Shown piece after piece: positions 25,222-32,915 of a stretch of DNA of 64,000 nt (the first letter of the stretch is position 1; every line of letters begins with the position of its first letter). The position numbers and the translations under genes were made by a program. The DNA lies in NCBI RefSeq assembly GCF_003096075.1, contig NZ_CP015449.1:3710364-3774363 (forward strand), read 5' to 3'. Under the pieces are notes generated by a model. The model had not been told where the DNA came from and ran no database searches. It saw nothing but the letters and a program-made list of their open reading frames with translations. The DNA comes from Dietzia lutea. GTDB lineage: Bacteria > Actinomycetota > Actinomycetes > Mycobacteriales > Mycobacteriaceae.

Positions 25222-25440
25222 GGCGAGGGGCGGCGCGGCTGTCACTGCCGCGGCGACGCGCGACGCCCGCGCGGTACGGCTGCGGCCGCGCGGCGCGATT
25301 TGGACGTGACCATGTTGGTCTGTAGGTCGTTTCGCCGACATGGTTACGTCCATTCCCTCCATGGCTACATCCGTATCCGCGGAGGCCCCTTTCCAGGGCG
25401 CCCGGGAGGGTGATCCGCGGGCTGCGACGCCCCCGGCGGG
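25222..25440. other. intergenic region with hairpin repeat
   Basis: A 219-bp gap between convergent hemerythrin and DUF202 genes. It holds copy B of the dispersed element (25300-25382) with a 17-bp stem that may act as a bidirectional terminator. Confidence 0.5.
25300..25382 (+). repeat. dispersed ~83-bp hairpin element, copy B
   Basis: Arms GGACGTGACCATGTTGG (25302-25318) and CCGACATGGTTACGTCC (25335-25351) pair over 17 bp when two G-U pairs are allowed, with loop 25319-25334. A third related arm (ATGGCTACATCC) lies at 25360-25371. It aligns with copy A at 10915-10996 on the other strand. Confidence 0.65.
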
Positions 25441-25812
25441 TCACCGCAGGGACGTCACCACGATCGCGACGAGCCCGCAGGCGGCGATCACGATCACGAG
25501 ACCCACGAGGCCGATGTTGTGGCGGGTCTGCGTCTGCTCGACCTCGCCCGCGCGGACGAACCGGCCCACCCGCTGCTCGTGCCGACGCTGCACCCGCAGC
25601 AGGGCCAGCAGCGGGACCACCACGAGCACCGAGAACGCGGCCGCCCACGCCCACGACAGCTCCCCCACCAGCTTGGCCACGAGGATGATGTTCGCCGCCA
25701 CCACGGCCCAGGTGCGAGCCCACGACAAGCTGGTTCGCTCGGACTGGAGTCCGGAATCGGGCGGGACCGCCTCGGGCTCCACACCGATGCGGCGCGGGCG
25801 CGGAGAGGTCAT
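25441..25812 (-). CDS. DUF202 family membrane protein (second of pair)
   Basis: A 123-residue protein with the DUF202 signature LQSERTSLSWARTWAVVAANIILVAKLVG at residues ~22-50 and two further helices (WAAAFSVLVVVPLLALL and NIGLVGLVIVIAACGLVAIVV). Three membrane segments. Function unknown. Its ATG overlaps the stop of the partner DUF202 gene (25809-25812), so the pair is co-expressed. Confidence 0.8.
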   Translation of the reverse strand: MTSPRPRRIGVEPEAVPPDSGLQSERTSLSWARTWAVVAANIILVAKLVGELSWAWAAAFSVLVVVPLLALLRVQRRHEQRVGRFVRAGEVEQTQTRHNIGLVGLVIVIAACGLVAIVVTSLR

Positions 25813-26183
25813 CCGAAGGTCCCGCTGAGGATCGCGACGGTGAGCACCACCGCGCCCGCCGCGATGCCCAGCACCAGCAGAATCGAGGCCTGCGGCATCG
25901 GCAAGGGCCGCTGGTGTCGCATGGCCGACTCGATACGGATCCAGCGCCGGAACGCGACGATCGCCAGCAGCCCGGCCAGCACGAGGAGGATGCACGCGAG
26001 CGGCGTGCGGATGATCTCCGGGATCTCGTCGCCCGCGAACGCCTCCAGCGCCACCGCACCGGCCGTCAGCCCGAGGCTCGTGCGGATCCACGCCAGGAAG
26101 GTGCGCTCGTTGGCGAGCGTGAAGCGCGGATCCGGTTCCTCGCCGTCCCGCAGCGCCCTGGGCCGCCACCCCTGCTCTGTCAT
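25809..26183 (-). CDS. DUF202/YidH-like membrane protein (first of pair)
   Basis: A 124-residue protein with DPRFTLANERTFLAWIRTSLGLTAGAVALEAF, the YidH/DUF202 signature, then IIRTPLACILLVLAGLLAIVAFRRWIRIESAMRHQRPLP and a last helix. Three membrane segments. Paired YidH/YidG-type genes are common (family knowledge); no role is established. ATG at 26183 is divergent from the SBF symporter at 26250. Confidence 0.8.
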   Translation of the reverse strand: MTEQGWRPRALRDGEEPDPRFTLANERTFLAWIRTSLGLTAGAVALEAFAGDEIPEIIRTPLACILLVLAGLLAIVAFRRWIRIESAMRHQRPLPMPQASILLVLGIAAGAVVLTVAILSGTFG

Positions 26184-26249
26184 CCGGCGTGCTCCGTCAT
26201 GACCCGAGCCTATCGGGCGCCCGGGCGGCGGGAGTGATGCAATAGGGGG

Positions 26250-27227
26250 ATGCGCCTTCTGCGTCGTCTCCGGATCGAGCCGTTCATCCTGGCGATCCTG
26301 GCCGCGGTGGTCGTCGCCGCGTTCCTGCCCGCCACCGGCGGCGCGGCCGACGCCCTCGACTGGGTGACGACTATCGGCATCGCTGCGCTGTTCTTCCTCT
26401 ACGGCGCGCGACTCGAGCCCCGCGAGCTGCTGGTCGGCCTCACGCACTGGCGGCTGCACTCGGTGGTGCTCGTCGCGACGTTCGTCCTGTTCCCGCTGCT
26501 CGGGCTGCTCGGGCAGTGGCTCCTCACGCCCGTGCTCGGTCCGGCGCTCGCCGCGGGCTTCCTGTTCCTCACGCTGGTCCCGTCGACCGTGCAGTCCTCC
26601 ATCACGTTCGTGGCGATCGCGCGCGGACACGTCAGCGCCGCGGTGGTGTCGGCGTCGGTGTCCAACCTCCTGGGCGTGTTCGTCACTCCCCTGCTGGTGT
26701 TCGCCCTCATGACCACGGACGGGTCGGTGGTCATCACGTGGGACTCGGTGGGGTCGATCGCGTTGCAGCTGCTCCTGCCGTTCGTGGTGGGCCAGTTGCT
26801 GCGGCGGTGGATTCTGCCCGTCATCCGTAGGATCCCGAGGATCGCGCTGTTCGACAAGACCGTCATCGTGCTGGTGGTCTACGCGGCGTTCTCCGAGGGG
26901 GTCGCCGACGGGATCTGGTCGACGATCGGCGCGGCCGAGCTCGCGTGGCTGCTCGTCGCGTGCTGCGTCCTGCTCGCGGTGGTGCTGGGCCTGACCGAGC
27001 TCGCCTCCCGCGCCCTGCGCTTCGAGGACCGCGACAAGCGCGTCGTGCAGTTCTGCGGCTCCAAGAAGTCGCTGGCCACCGGGCTACCGATGGCGGCCGT
27101 GCTGTTCGTCGGGCAGCCCATCGGCCTCATGGTGCTGCCGCTGATGCTGTTCCACCAGATCCAGCTGATCGTGTGCGCGTGGCTGGCCGGCCGCTATGGC
27201 CGAGCGGCCGATGCCGCGTCCGCCTGA
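26250..27227 (+). CDS. bile acid:sodium symporter family (SBF, YfeH/SLC10A7-like) protein
   Basis: A 325-residue protein with about ten membrane helices. ALFFLYGARLEPRELLVGLTHWRLH, TLVPSTVQSSITFVAIARG and the late VQFCGSKKSLATGLPMA match the SLC10A7/YfeH branch rather than bile acid carriers proper. The transported solute is unknown. The 3' end overlaps the convergent VanZ gene by 34 bp. Confidence 0.85.
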   Translation: MRLLRRLRIEPFILAILAAVVVAAFLPATGGAADALDWVTTIGIAALFFLYGARLEPRELLVGLTHWRLHSVVLVATFVLFPLLGLLGQWLLTPVLGPALAAGFLFLTLVPSTVQSSITFVAIARGHVSAAVVSASVSNLLGVFVTPLLVFALMTTDGSVVITWDSVGSIALQLLLPFVVGQLLRRWILPVIRRIPRIALFDKTVIVLVVYAAFSEGVADGIWSTIGAAELAWLLVACCVLLAVVLGLTELASRALRFEDRDKRVVQFCGSKKSLATGLPMAAVLFVGQPIGLMVLPLMLFHQIQLIVCAWLAGRYGRAADAASA

Positions 27228-27808
27228 GCCGCGCCGCCCGGTTCTGCCGGCCCGGGCGCGGCGACCTCCACCACCTTGTCGGGGTCACCGAGTCGCGGCC
27301 CGAGGAGGACCAGGACCGCGAATACGATCGCGGTGGTCACCGCGACGCCGGTCCACAGGACGTGGAGGCGGCGGCCGGCAAGATGCGCGATCACGGCACC
27401 CACCAGGGCACCGAGGGTGTTGAACAGCAGGTCGGAGACGTCCGAATGCCCCAGGGCGAACACGTACTGGAGGGTCTCGATCGCGGCGCTGGCCAGCGCT
27501 GCGATCCCGACGACGAGGCCGACCGCCCGCCTCCGGTGCGCGAGCAGGATGAACAGCAACGCCCCCACCGGGACGAGGAACGCCACGTTGCCGAGATAGT
27601 CGAACAGCGGCCCGAACCAGCTCGTCGAGTCCCGGTAGAGGGCGAACGGCGTCCATTCCATCGAGCGATTCCGCTGGGCCTCCGGCCGCCACAGCATGCC
27701 GATCACGAAGAACGCCTTGAACATCGTCAGCGACACCACCACCGCGCCGTAGGCGACCAGGGCCACCGCCGCCCAGGCCCGGAGTCGCGTGGTCGTCGGT
27801 TCCGTCAC
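27194..27808 (-). CDS. VanZ family membrane protein
   Basis: A 204-residue protein with VanZ topology: an N-terminal helix, then YLGNVAFLVPVGALLFILLAHRRRAVGLVVGIAALASAAIETLQYVFALGHSDVSDLLFNTLGALVGAVIAH, which contains the VanZ signature (N-x-x-x-F-x-P-x-G, E-x-x-Q, D-x-x-D-x-x-x-N-x-x-G). VanZ proteins are linked to low-level glycopeptide resistance in some Gram-positives, but most homologues are uncharacterised. The stop lies inside the SBF gene. Confidence 0.8.
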   Translation of the reverse strand: MTEPTTTRLRAWAAVALVAYGAVVVSLTMFKAFFVIGMLWRPEAQRNRSMEWTPFALYRDSTSWFGPLFDYLGNVAFLVPVGALLFILLAHRRRAVGLVVGIAALASAAIETLQYVFALGHSDVSDLLFNTLGALVGAVIAHLAGRRLHVLWTGVAVTTAIVFAVLVLLGPRLGDPDKVVEVAAPGPAEPGGAAQADAASAARP

Positions 27809-27855
27809 CGGCTCAGTCTGCAGGACGGTCCCGGTTCCGGGCCCTCGGAGCTATA

Positions 27856-27885
27856 CTGTACGTTTGTACGCGTACATATGTACAG
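27856..27885. promoter_or_regulatory. TetR operator, 30-bp palindrome
   Basis: A near-perfect palindrome: CTGTAC, three bases, TGTACGCGTACA, three bases, GTACAG. Only the two 3-base inserts break the symmetry. It overlaps a -10-like TATACT (27852-27857) and ends 15 bp before the TetR GTG start, as expected for autorepression of the TetR/efflux operon. Confidence 0.75.
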
Positions 27886-27900
27886 CTACGGAGGGGCACC

Positions 27901-28488
27901 GTGACCGCACCCGGTCGCACGCGCGACCCCGAACGGCGGATCCGCGAGATCGGTCGGGCGGCCGCCGATCTCATCGCCGAGGGCGGCGTGGAGGCGCTCA
28001 CCCATCGCGCTGTGGCCGCCCGGGCCGGCGTGGCCGTGGGCACCACCACCCGCTACTTCGCGAGCATCGACGACCTGCGACGCCACGCCCTGGAGTTCCT
28101 CGCCGAGCGGGTCGACCGCGACCTCGCCGAACTGGCGGACGGGATCGCCTCCGCCGACGACCCCGTGGAGTACCTGGCCGTGTCCGCCCACGCTGACCTC
28201 TCGGACCACCGCACCGTGCTCGCCGAGTGCTCGCTCGAGTACGCCGGGCTGTTCGAGGAGGGCTTCCGCGATCTCGCCCTGCGCTGGTACTCCGGCCTGT
28301 CCGAGATCCTCACCCCGTACTTCGGGCGCGCCCGGTCGGAGGTGCTGGCCATGTGCCTCGACGGCGCCTACTTCAACACCGCCCTCACCGGCAGCCCGCC
28401 TGTCCCCGCCCGTCTCGAGGCCGCCATCCGGGCGCTCGCCACCATGCCCGACATCGCCGCCGAACCCGACGAGGATCTCTCCACATGA
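27901..28488 (+). CDS. TetR-family transcriptional repressor
   Basis: A 195-residue protein with an N-terminal TetR helix-turn-helix: RIREIGRAAADLIAEGGVEALTHRAVAARAGVAVGTTTRYFASIDDL (residues ~12-58), the YF-x-S variant of YxHF. The C-terminal ligand domain is unassigned. GTG 27901 follows GGAGGGG. Its TGA overlaps the ATG of the efflux gene (28485-28488). The 30-bp palindrome just upstream is the likely operator. Confidence 0.9.
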   Translation: MTAPGRTRDPERRIREIGRAAADLIAEGGVEALTHRAVAARAGVAVGTTTRYFASIDDLRRHALEFLAERVDRDLAELADGIASADDPVEYLAVSAHADLSDHRTVLAECSLEYAGLFEEGFRDLALRWYSGLSEILTPYFGRARSEVLAMCLDGAYFNTALTGSPPVPARLEAAIRALATMPDIAAEPDEDLST

Positions 28489-30056
28489 GCGGCACGACCG
28501 CCCCCACGCGCGACACTATGCACACCGACCCGCACATCGTGGGTTCCTACGATCCGTCTCGCCGCTGGCTGGGCCTGATCACACTGACTTTCTCGCTGCT
28601 CGCCATCACCACGGACATGACGATCCTCAACGTGGCCATTCCCGCGATGTCCGCGGACCTGCAGCCGAGCGCGTCGCAACAGCTGTGGATCATCGACGCG
28701 TACTCGCTGGTCATGGCGGGGCTGCTCATCTCCATGTCGTCGATCGCCGACCGCTGGGGCCGCAAGCGGATGCTCATGACCGGCTACGTGCTCATCGCAC
28801 TCGCCTCGGTCCTGGTGCTGCTGGCGCACTCCCCCGGGTTCGTCATCGCGCTGCGCGTCCTGCTGGGCGTCGGCGCGGCCATGGTCATGCCGTCCACCCT
28901 GTCGCTGCTGCGGGTGACCTTCACCGACACCCGCGAACGCGCCACCGCGCTGGCCGTGTGGGCTGCCGTGGCCGGCATCGGCGCCGCGGTGGGCCCGCTG
29001 CTCGGCGGGTTCCTCCTGGAGACGTTCCACTGGCAGTCGGCGTTCCTGGTGAGCGTTCCGATGATGGTCATCGCCTTCGTCAGCGCCATCGTCACCGTCC
29101 CGGAATCCCGCGTTCCCGAACCCGGGCCGTGGGACCCGTTCGCCGCGGCCCTGACCCTGGTCGGGATGTCGACCATCATCTGGGCCATCAAGACGTTCAG
29201 CGAGCAGGCCTCCCTGATCTACCTGCCGGCGTGGATCGCCTTTGCCGTGGGCGCCGGGGCCCTGACGTGGTTCGTCCGACGCTGCCTGCACTCGGACTCC
29301 CCGCTGCTGGACGTGACGATGTTCCGCCACCGCATCTTCTCCGCCGGCGTCCTGGCGGCTCTGGTCGCGAGCTTCTCCATGTCCGCCGGGCTCTTGCTGC
29401 TGGCGCAGTGGCTGCAGCTGGTCAACGGTGCCAGCGCGTTCGAGTCCGGTCTCCAGCTCATGCCTCTCGCCCTGGCCGCCGCGGTCACCTCGCTGTTGGC
29501 GCCGGTGGCCTCGGAGCGGATCGGCATGCGGACCACGATCTTCCTCGCCCTGTTCGTCACCGGGGCGGGGATGTTCTACCTGGGGGTGCGGGGCGGGGGT
29601 CTGGACCTGACCTCGGTGTTCATCGCGCTCGGCCTGATCGGTGCGGGGATCGGCGCGCTGGCGCTGGCCTCCTCCATGATCATGGGCGGCGTCCCGCGAT
29701 CAAAGGCCGGCAACGCCGCCGCCATGGAGGACACCTCCTACGAGTTCGGCGCCGTGCTGGGCATCGCCATCCTCGGCTCGCTCGCGTCCTTTCTCTACCG
29801 GCGGGAGCTGGGCACCCCGGCCGAAGCGCTGGTGCTGGGCGCAGAGGCCACCGAGGCCGCCCGGGACTCGCTCGGTGGGGCCGTGGCCGTGGCGGAGGCC
29901 GCGCGGTTGCCGGACCTGGCCGCGCGGGCCGGCGAGGCCTTCACCTCCGGGCTGGGCCTGGCGGGCCTGATCGGCGGGCTCATCCTGGTGGTGTTCGCGT
30001 TCGTGGTGTTCTTCCTGACCCCCAAGGGCACGATGCTCGCCGATCTGGAGCATTGA
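28485..30056 (+). CDS. MFS multidrug efflux transporter, DHA2 (14-TM) type
   Basis: A 523-residue transporter of the EmrB/QacA group. TM1 region LITLTFSLLAITTDMTILNVAIPAMSADL, motif A as SIADRWGRKRMLM and antiporter motif C as WAAVAGIGAAVGPLLGGFLL are clear, with extra helices after the middle as in 14-TM antiporters. It should expel cationic or hydrophobic drugs against protons. Co-transcribed with the TetR repressor upstream. Convergent with the hydrolase gene 4 bp beyond. Confidence 0.88.
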   Translation: MSGTTAPTRDTMHTDPHIVGSYDPSRRWLGLITLTFSLLAITTDMTILNVAIPAMSADLQPSASQQLWIIDAYSLVMAGLLISMSSIADRWGRKRMLMTGYVLIALASVLVLLAHSPGFVIALRVLLGVGAAMVMPSTLSLLRVTFTDTRERATALAVWAAVAGIGAAVGPLLGGFLLETFHWQSAFLVSVPMMVIAFVSAIVTVPESRVPEPGPWDPFAAALTLVGMSTIIWAIKTFSEQASLIYLPAWIAFAVGAGALTWFVRRCLHSDSPLLDVTMFRHRIFSAGVLAALVASFSMSAGLLLLAQWLQLVNGASAFESGLQLMPLALAAAVTSLLAPVASERIGMRTTIFLALFVTGAGMFYLGVRGGGLDLTSVFIALGLIGAGIGALALASSMIMGGVPRSKAGNAAAMEDTSYEFGAVLGIAILGSLASFLYRRELGTPAEALVLGAEATEAARDSLGGAVAVAEAARLPDLAARAGEAFTSGLGLAGLIGGLILVVFAFVVFFLTPKGTMLADLEH

Positions 30057-30060
30057 CCTC

Positions 30061-30918
30061 TCAGCGGCGCTGGGCGTCGAGGAAGTCGACGATCCCTTCG
30101 GCCACCTCGCGCGGGCGCTCCTCGGGCGCGAAGTGCCCACACCGCTCGATGAGCCGGAGGTCGCTGCCCGGGATCGCAGCCTGCAGCCGGTGCGCCCACT
30201 CGGTGATCTGCCAGGTGTCGTCGGCGCCCCACAGTGGCTGCACCGGCACCTGACCCAGTCTGCCCAGTTGATCGCTGATCTCGAGTGTGTGCCGCGGGTC
30301 GTAGTGGGCGACCTGGTGCCGGAAGAAGCTGGGTTGGCCGATCGGCCCGCTGATGAAGTCGAGGTACACGTCGAGCGCGTCCGGGTCGAAGTTCGCGGGG
30401 TCACTGTGCGTGGACAGCAGCCAGTCGCGGAAGTGCTCGCGGTGCTCGGCGTCGGGCGTCCGCTCGAGCGCGTCGAGGCCCTCGGCCATCTGCTGGCGGG
30501 TCCGCTCGGAGGGATAGCTGTCGAAGCTCACCACGTCGATCAGGGTCAGCGACCGCAGCCGCTCGGTCGAGCGCACGCCGAACCGCTGGGCGATCCCGCC
30601 GCCGATGTCGTGGGCGACCAGGTGGAACGTGTCGAGTCCCCACTCGTCCAGCAGGCCGTCCAGCACGGCGACCTGCCCGGTGATCGAGGCGTCGACCTCC
30701 GGGTCCAGCGGCCGCTCGGACAGCCCGTAGCCCAGTAGGTCGAAGACGTGGGCGCGGTACCCGGCCTCGGAGAGACCGGGTACCACTCCCCGCCAGATGT
30801 ACGACGACGAGGGCGTTCCGTGGATGAGGACGACGGGTTCGCCCTCGCCGTGTATGCCGAACCGGATCCGGTGGCCATCGATGACGGCGTCGCGGTCGGC
30901 GATGTGGTTCATCGGCAT
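30061..30918 (-). CDS. alpha/beta hydrolase with Asp nucleophile (epoxide hydrolase/dehalogenase-like)
   Basis: A 285-residue protein. HGTPSSSYIWRGVVP and FDLLGYGLSERP are as in haloalkane dehalogenases, and the nucleophile elbow VAHDIGGG puts Asp104 in place of Ser. Late candidates are Asp233/234 (GADDTW) and His262 (CGHFAPEERP). The residue after the nucleophile is Ile, not the Trp of classical haloalkane dehalogenases, so an epoxide hydrolase or other relative is as likely. Its start is 4 bp from the stop of the DJ-1/PfpI gene upstream. Confidence 0.75.
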   Translation of the reverse strand: MPMNHIADRDAVIDGHRIRFGIHGEGEPVVLIHGTPSSSYIWRGVVPGLSEAGYRAHVFDLLGYGLSERPLDPEVDASITGQVAVLDGLLDEWGLDTFHLVAHDIGGGIAQRFGVRSTERLRSLTLIDVVSFDSYPSERTRQQMAEGLDALERTPDAEHREHFRDWLLSTHSDPANFDPDALDVYLDFISGPIGQPSFFRHQVAHYDPRHTLEISDQLGRLGQVPVQPLWGADDTWQITEWAHRLQAAIPGSDLRLIERCGHFAPEERPREVAEGIVDFLDAQRR

Positions 30919-30922
30919 CCGG

Positions 30923-31621
30923 TCAGCCGAGGTCGGACACGATCCGCTTGGCGAGTTCCTCGGAGGACTGCGGGTTCTGGCCCGTGTAGACGTTGCGGTC
31001 CACCACGACGTGCGATCCCCAGGGCTCGGCGGCCTTGGAGTAGTCGGCGCCCAGCTCGACGAGCTTGTCCTCCAGCAGCCAGGGCGCGTTGGCGGCCAGG
31101 CCGACCTGCTCCTCCTCGTCGTTGGAGAACCCGGTCATCTTGTAGCCCGCGAACGGCGACGAGGACGCGTCGTCGGAGGCGGCGAGCACGGCGGCCGGCG
31201 CGTGGCACAGGAGCGCGACGTGCTTGCCTTCGCTCACGCGGTCCCGGAGGAGCGCGCCGGAGGTTTTGTCGACGGCGAGGTCCTCCAGCGGGCCGTGACC
31301 GCCGGGGTAGAACACCACGTCGAAGTCGTTGTGGTCGACGCTGGCCAGGTCGGTCGGCGCCTCGAGGACCTGAGCGAGGCGGTCGAGGGAGGCCCGGACG
31401 TGCTGCAGGGTCTCCGGGTCGCCGGCGCCCTCGTCGAGGCTCGCCTGGTCGACGGAGGGGGTGCGGCCGCCCGGGGTGGCCACGGTGACGGACCACCCGG
31501 CGTCGGTGAACACCTCGTAGGGGGCCACGAACTCCTCGGCCCAGAAGCCCGTCGGGTGCTGGGAACCGTCCTTGAGAGTCCAGTGGTCGGCTGCGGACAG
31601 GATCATCAATACGTTCGCCAT
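30923..31621 (-). CDS. DJ-1/PfpI family (Hsp31-like) protein
   Basis: A 232-residue type 1 glutamine-amidotransferase-like protein. Nucleophile Cys139 and His140 lie in VALLCHAPAAV; GFWAEEFVAPYEVFTDAGWSVTVATPGG and FYPGGHG precede it, matching Hsp31/YajL-like members of about 230 residues. Likely a glyoxalase III/deglycase-type or chaperone-like stress protein. It is upstream of the Asp-hydrolase gene on the same strand (4-bp gap), so the two are probably an operon. Confidence 0.85.
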   Translation of the reverse strand: MANVLMILSAADHWTLKDGSQHPTGFWAEEFVAPYEVFTDAGWSVTVATPGGRTPSVDQASLDEGAGDPETLQHVRASLDRLAQVLEAPTDLASVDHNDFDVVFYPGGHGPLEDLAVDKTSGALLRDRVSEGKHVALLCHAPAAVLAASDDASSSPFAGYKMTGFSNDEEEQVGLAANAPWLLEDKLVELGADYSKAAEPWGSHVVVDRNVYTGQNPQSSEELAKRIVSDLG

Positions 31622-31949
31622 GCCGCGACCCTACGGATCTCAAGCGGCCTCGCAACTGGTCTCACCAAGGCTTCTCGCGCGTGACCTCAACCATAAATAT
31701 ATATGTCTTCATCTGATTCACATGTGACGGAAGATGACATGTGCGATCCCGTTACCAGCGCTTTTCTGTCGTACCCGCAGTTGGCGACATATCAGCAGCT
31801 CAGACCGTCCCTCATGCGGACGGCTCCTTAGGAAGCAAAACGTTGAGGAGCGGTGTGGCAAGCCTTAGCGTTCACGCCGCATGAGCTGAGCGGCTCACGC
31901 AAATCGAGGGGTGATCCAGGCCTCTCCCGGTGCACTGAAGGAGTACTCG
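31622..31949. other. lower-GC intergenic region upstream of two exported proteins
   Basis: A 328-bp gap distinctly poorer in GC than the rest. It contains an AT run (ccataaatatatatg, 31691-31705), a TCACATGTGA palindrome (31718-31727) and a further ACATGTG (31738-31744), a short hairpin CCGTCC/GGACGG (31805-31823) and a 42-codon frame (31703-31831). A promoter for the following genes is likely here. Confidence 0.45.
31703..31831 (+). CDS. candidate small ORF (42 aa), doubtful
   Basis: ATG at the end of the AT-rich run opens 42 codons (MSSSDSHVTEDDMCDPVTSAF...) ending in TAG. There is no ribosome binding site and codon use is low-GC, unlike every neighbour. It could be leaderless, foreign, or chance. 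Listed only because it fills the otherwise empty region. Confidence 0.2.
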   Translation: MSSSDSHVTEDDMCDPVTSAFLSYPQLATYQQLRPSLMRTAP

Positions 31950-32468
31950 TTGGCCACAAAGCCCTCATTGCTCCGTCGCACCGCTCCACTCGTCGTCCTG
32001 ACCGGCCTGGCATTGCTGGGGTTCTCGGCAGGGGCGGGAACCGCATGGATGACTGAAGCAACCGCCTCAGTATCCACGAACCACCGCGCAGATCCTTCCG
32101 TCGCACAAGCGGGGTTGATCTCGCCGACGACGGCCAACCCGACGTCCACAGCGCCCACATCGACCCCGGCGACGTCGACGGCACGGGTAGACGCCAAGCC
32201 GCCCGAATCCTCGACATCCGAGGAGCCCCCGACCCGGCCGGCGCCTGCACCCGCACCCGCACCCGCACCCGCGATCCGCGTGCCGGTGGCGCCCGCACAA
32301 CCACCCGTGCGGCCGCGGTACACGCCGGCTCCCGCGCCGCAGCCTGTGCCACCACCTGCACCTGCACCGGTAGCGCCAACAGTGCCTGAGCCGCCTCCGA
32401 TCAACATTCCACTACTACCCGTCAATCCTCAGCCACCCATTCAGCCGCGGCACGTCACCCTCGGCTGA
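31950..32468 (+). CDS. exported Pro/Ala-rich low-complexity protein
   Basis: A 172-residue protein. I chose TTG 31950 because AAGGAG sits 6 nt upstream and it yields a clean export signal (MATKPSLLRRTAPLVVLTG, then LALLGFSAGAGTAW). The rest is disordered: a Thr/Ser/Ala segment, then (AP)n repeats (APAPAPAPAPA, residues ~90-102), PVPPPAPAPVAP and a PPINIPLLPVNPQPP ending. No domain is visible. It may be anchored by the N-terminal helix and span the envelope. It is 40 bp upstream of the next small exported-looking protein. Confidence 0.7.
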   Translation: MATKPSLLRRTAPLVVLTGLALLGFSAGAGTAWMTEATASVSTNHRADPSVAQAGLISPTTANPTSTAPTSTPATSTARVDAKPPESSTSEEPPTRPAPAPAPAPAPAIRVPVAPAQPPVRPRYTPAPAPQPVPPPAPAPVAPTVPEPPPINIPLLPVNPQPPIQPRHVTLG

Positions 32469-32508
32469 ATCTCGCCAGTCAAATTCGGAACACCAAGGAG
32501 AGAACACA

Positions 32509-32838
32509 ATGATCCCCGCTGGAATCCTCGCCGCCATCGCCGCGATCGGGACCACGATCACGACCGCCCTCGTCGGTCTCGGACCCGCTGCCGCGTCCGT
32601 GGCCGGGCCGGCCATCGCCGCCGGCCCGCCCACGGTCGCCGGCGTTGCAGCGGCGGCGCTCGGCGGTGCCGGCAGCCTCGGCGCACTCGGCATCGGTGCC
32701 GGTGCCGCCGGGACCAACCCCCACGTGGCGGGAGGCCTGCAGAACGCCGGTGCCCAGATGTACAACGATGCGGTCGGGTCGGTCGCGGGTGCCGTCAACG
32801 GCCTGAATATCCCCGGCGTTCACATCCAGGTGAACTGA
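32509..32838 (+). CDS. small Gly/Ala-rich hydrophobic protein, unknown
   Basis: A 109-residue protein with an excellent ribosome site (AAGGAGAG). The first ~65 residues are almost entirely Ala, Gly, Ile, Val and Pro (MIPAGILAAIAAIGTTITTALVG...), giving one or two hydrophobic helices without a basic n-region. The C-terminal 40 residues are polar and end IPGVHIQVN. Not recognised. It follows the Pro-rich exported protein and precedes a strong terminator, so the two small genes form a transcription unit and may act together at the cell surface (inference). Confidence 0.65.
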   Translation: MIPAGILAAIAAIGTTITTALVGLGPAAASVAGPAIAAGPPTVAGVAAAALGGAGSLGALGIGAGAAGTNPHVAGGLQNAGAQMYNDAVGSVAGAVNGLNIPGVHIQVN

Positions 32839-32858
32839 TTCGCCCATCAGCACGCCAG

Positions 32859-32894
32859 CCCCGCTGCACGCCGACAGTGGTCGGCGCAGCGGGG
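32859..32894 (+). terminator. strong hairpin terminator of the two-gene exported unit
   Basis: Arms CCCCGCTG-CA-CGCCGAC and GTCGGCG-CAGCGGGG pair over 15 bp with a 2-base bulge and AGTG loop, followed by TTT. It lies 20 bp after the 109-aa gene. Confidence 0.75.
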
Positions 32895-32915
32895 TTTGGG
32901 TGCTTGAATGGCGCG

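Noticed and set aside
30061..30918. Calling the hydrolase a haloalkane dehalogenase
   Set aside because: The Asp nucleophile fits, but the halide-binding Trp next to it is Ile; only the broader Asp-nucleophile group is supported.
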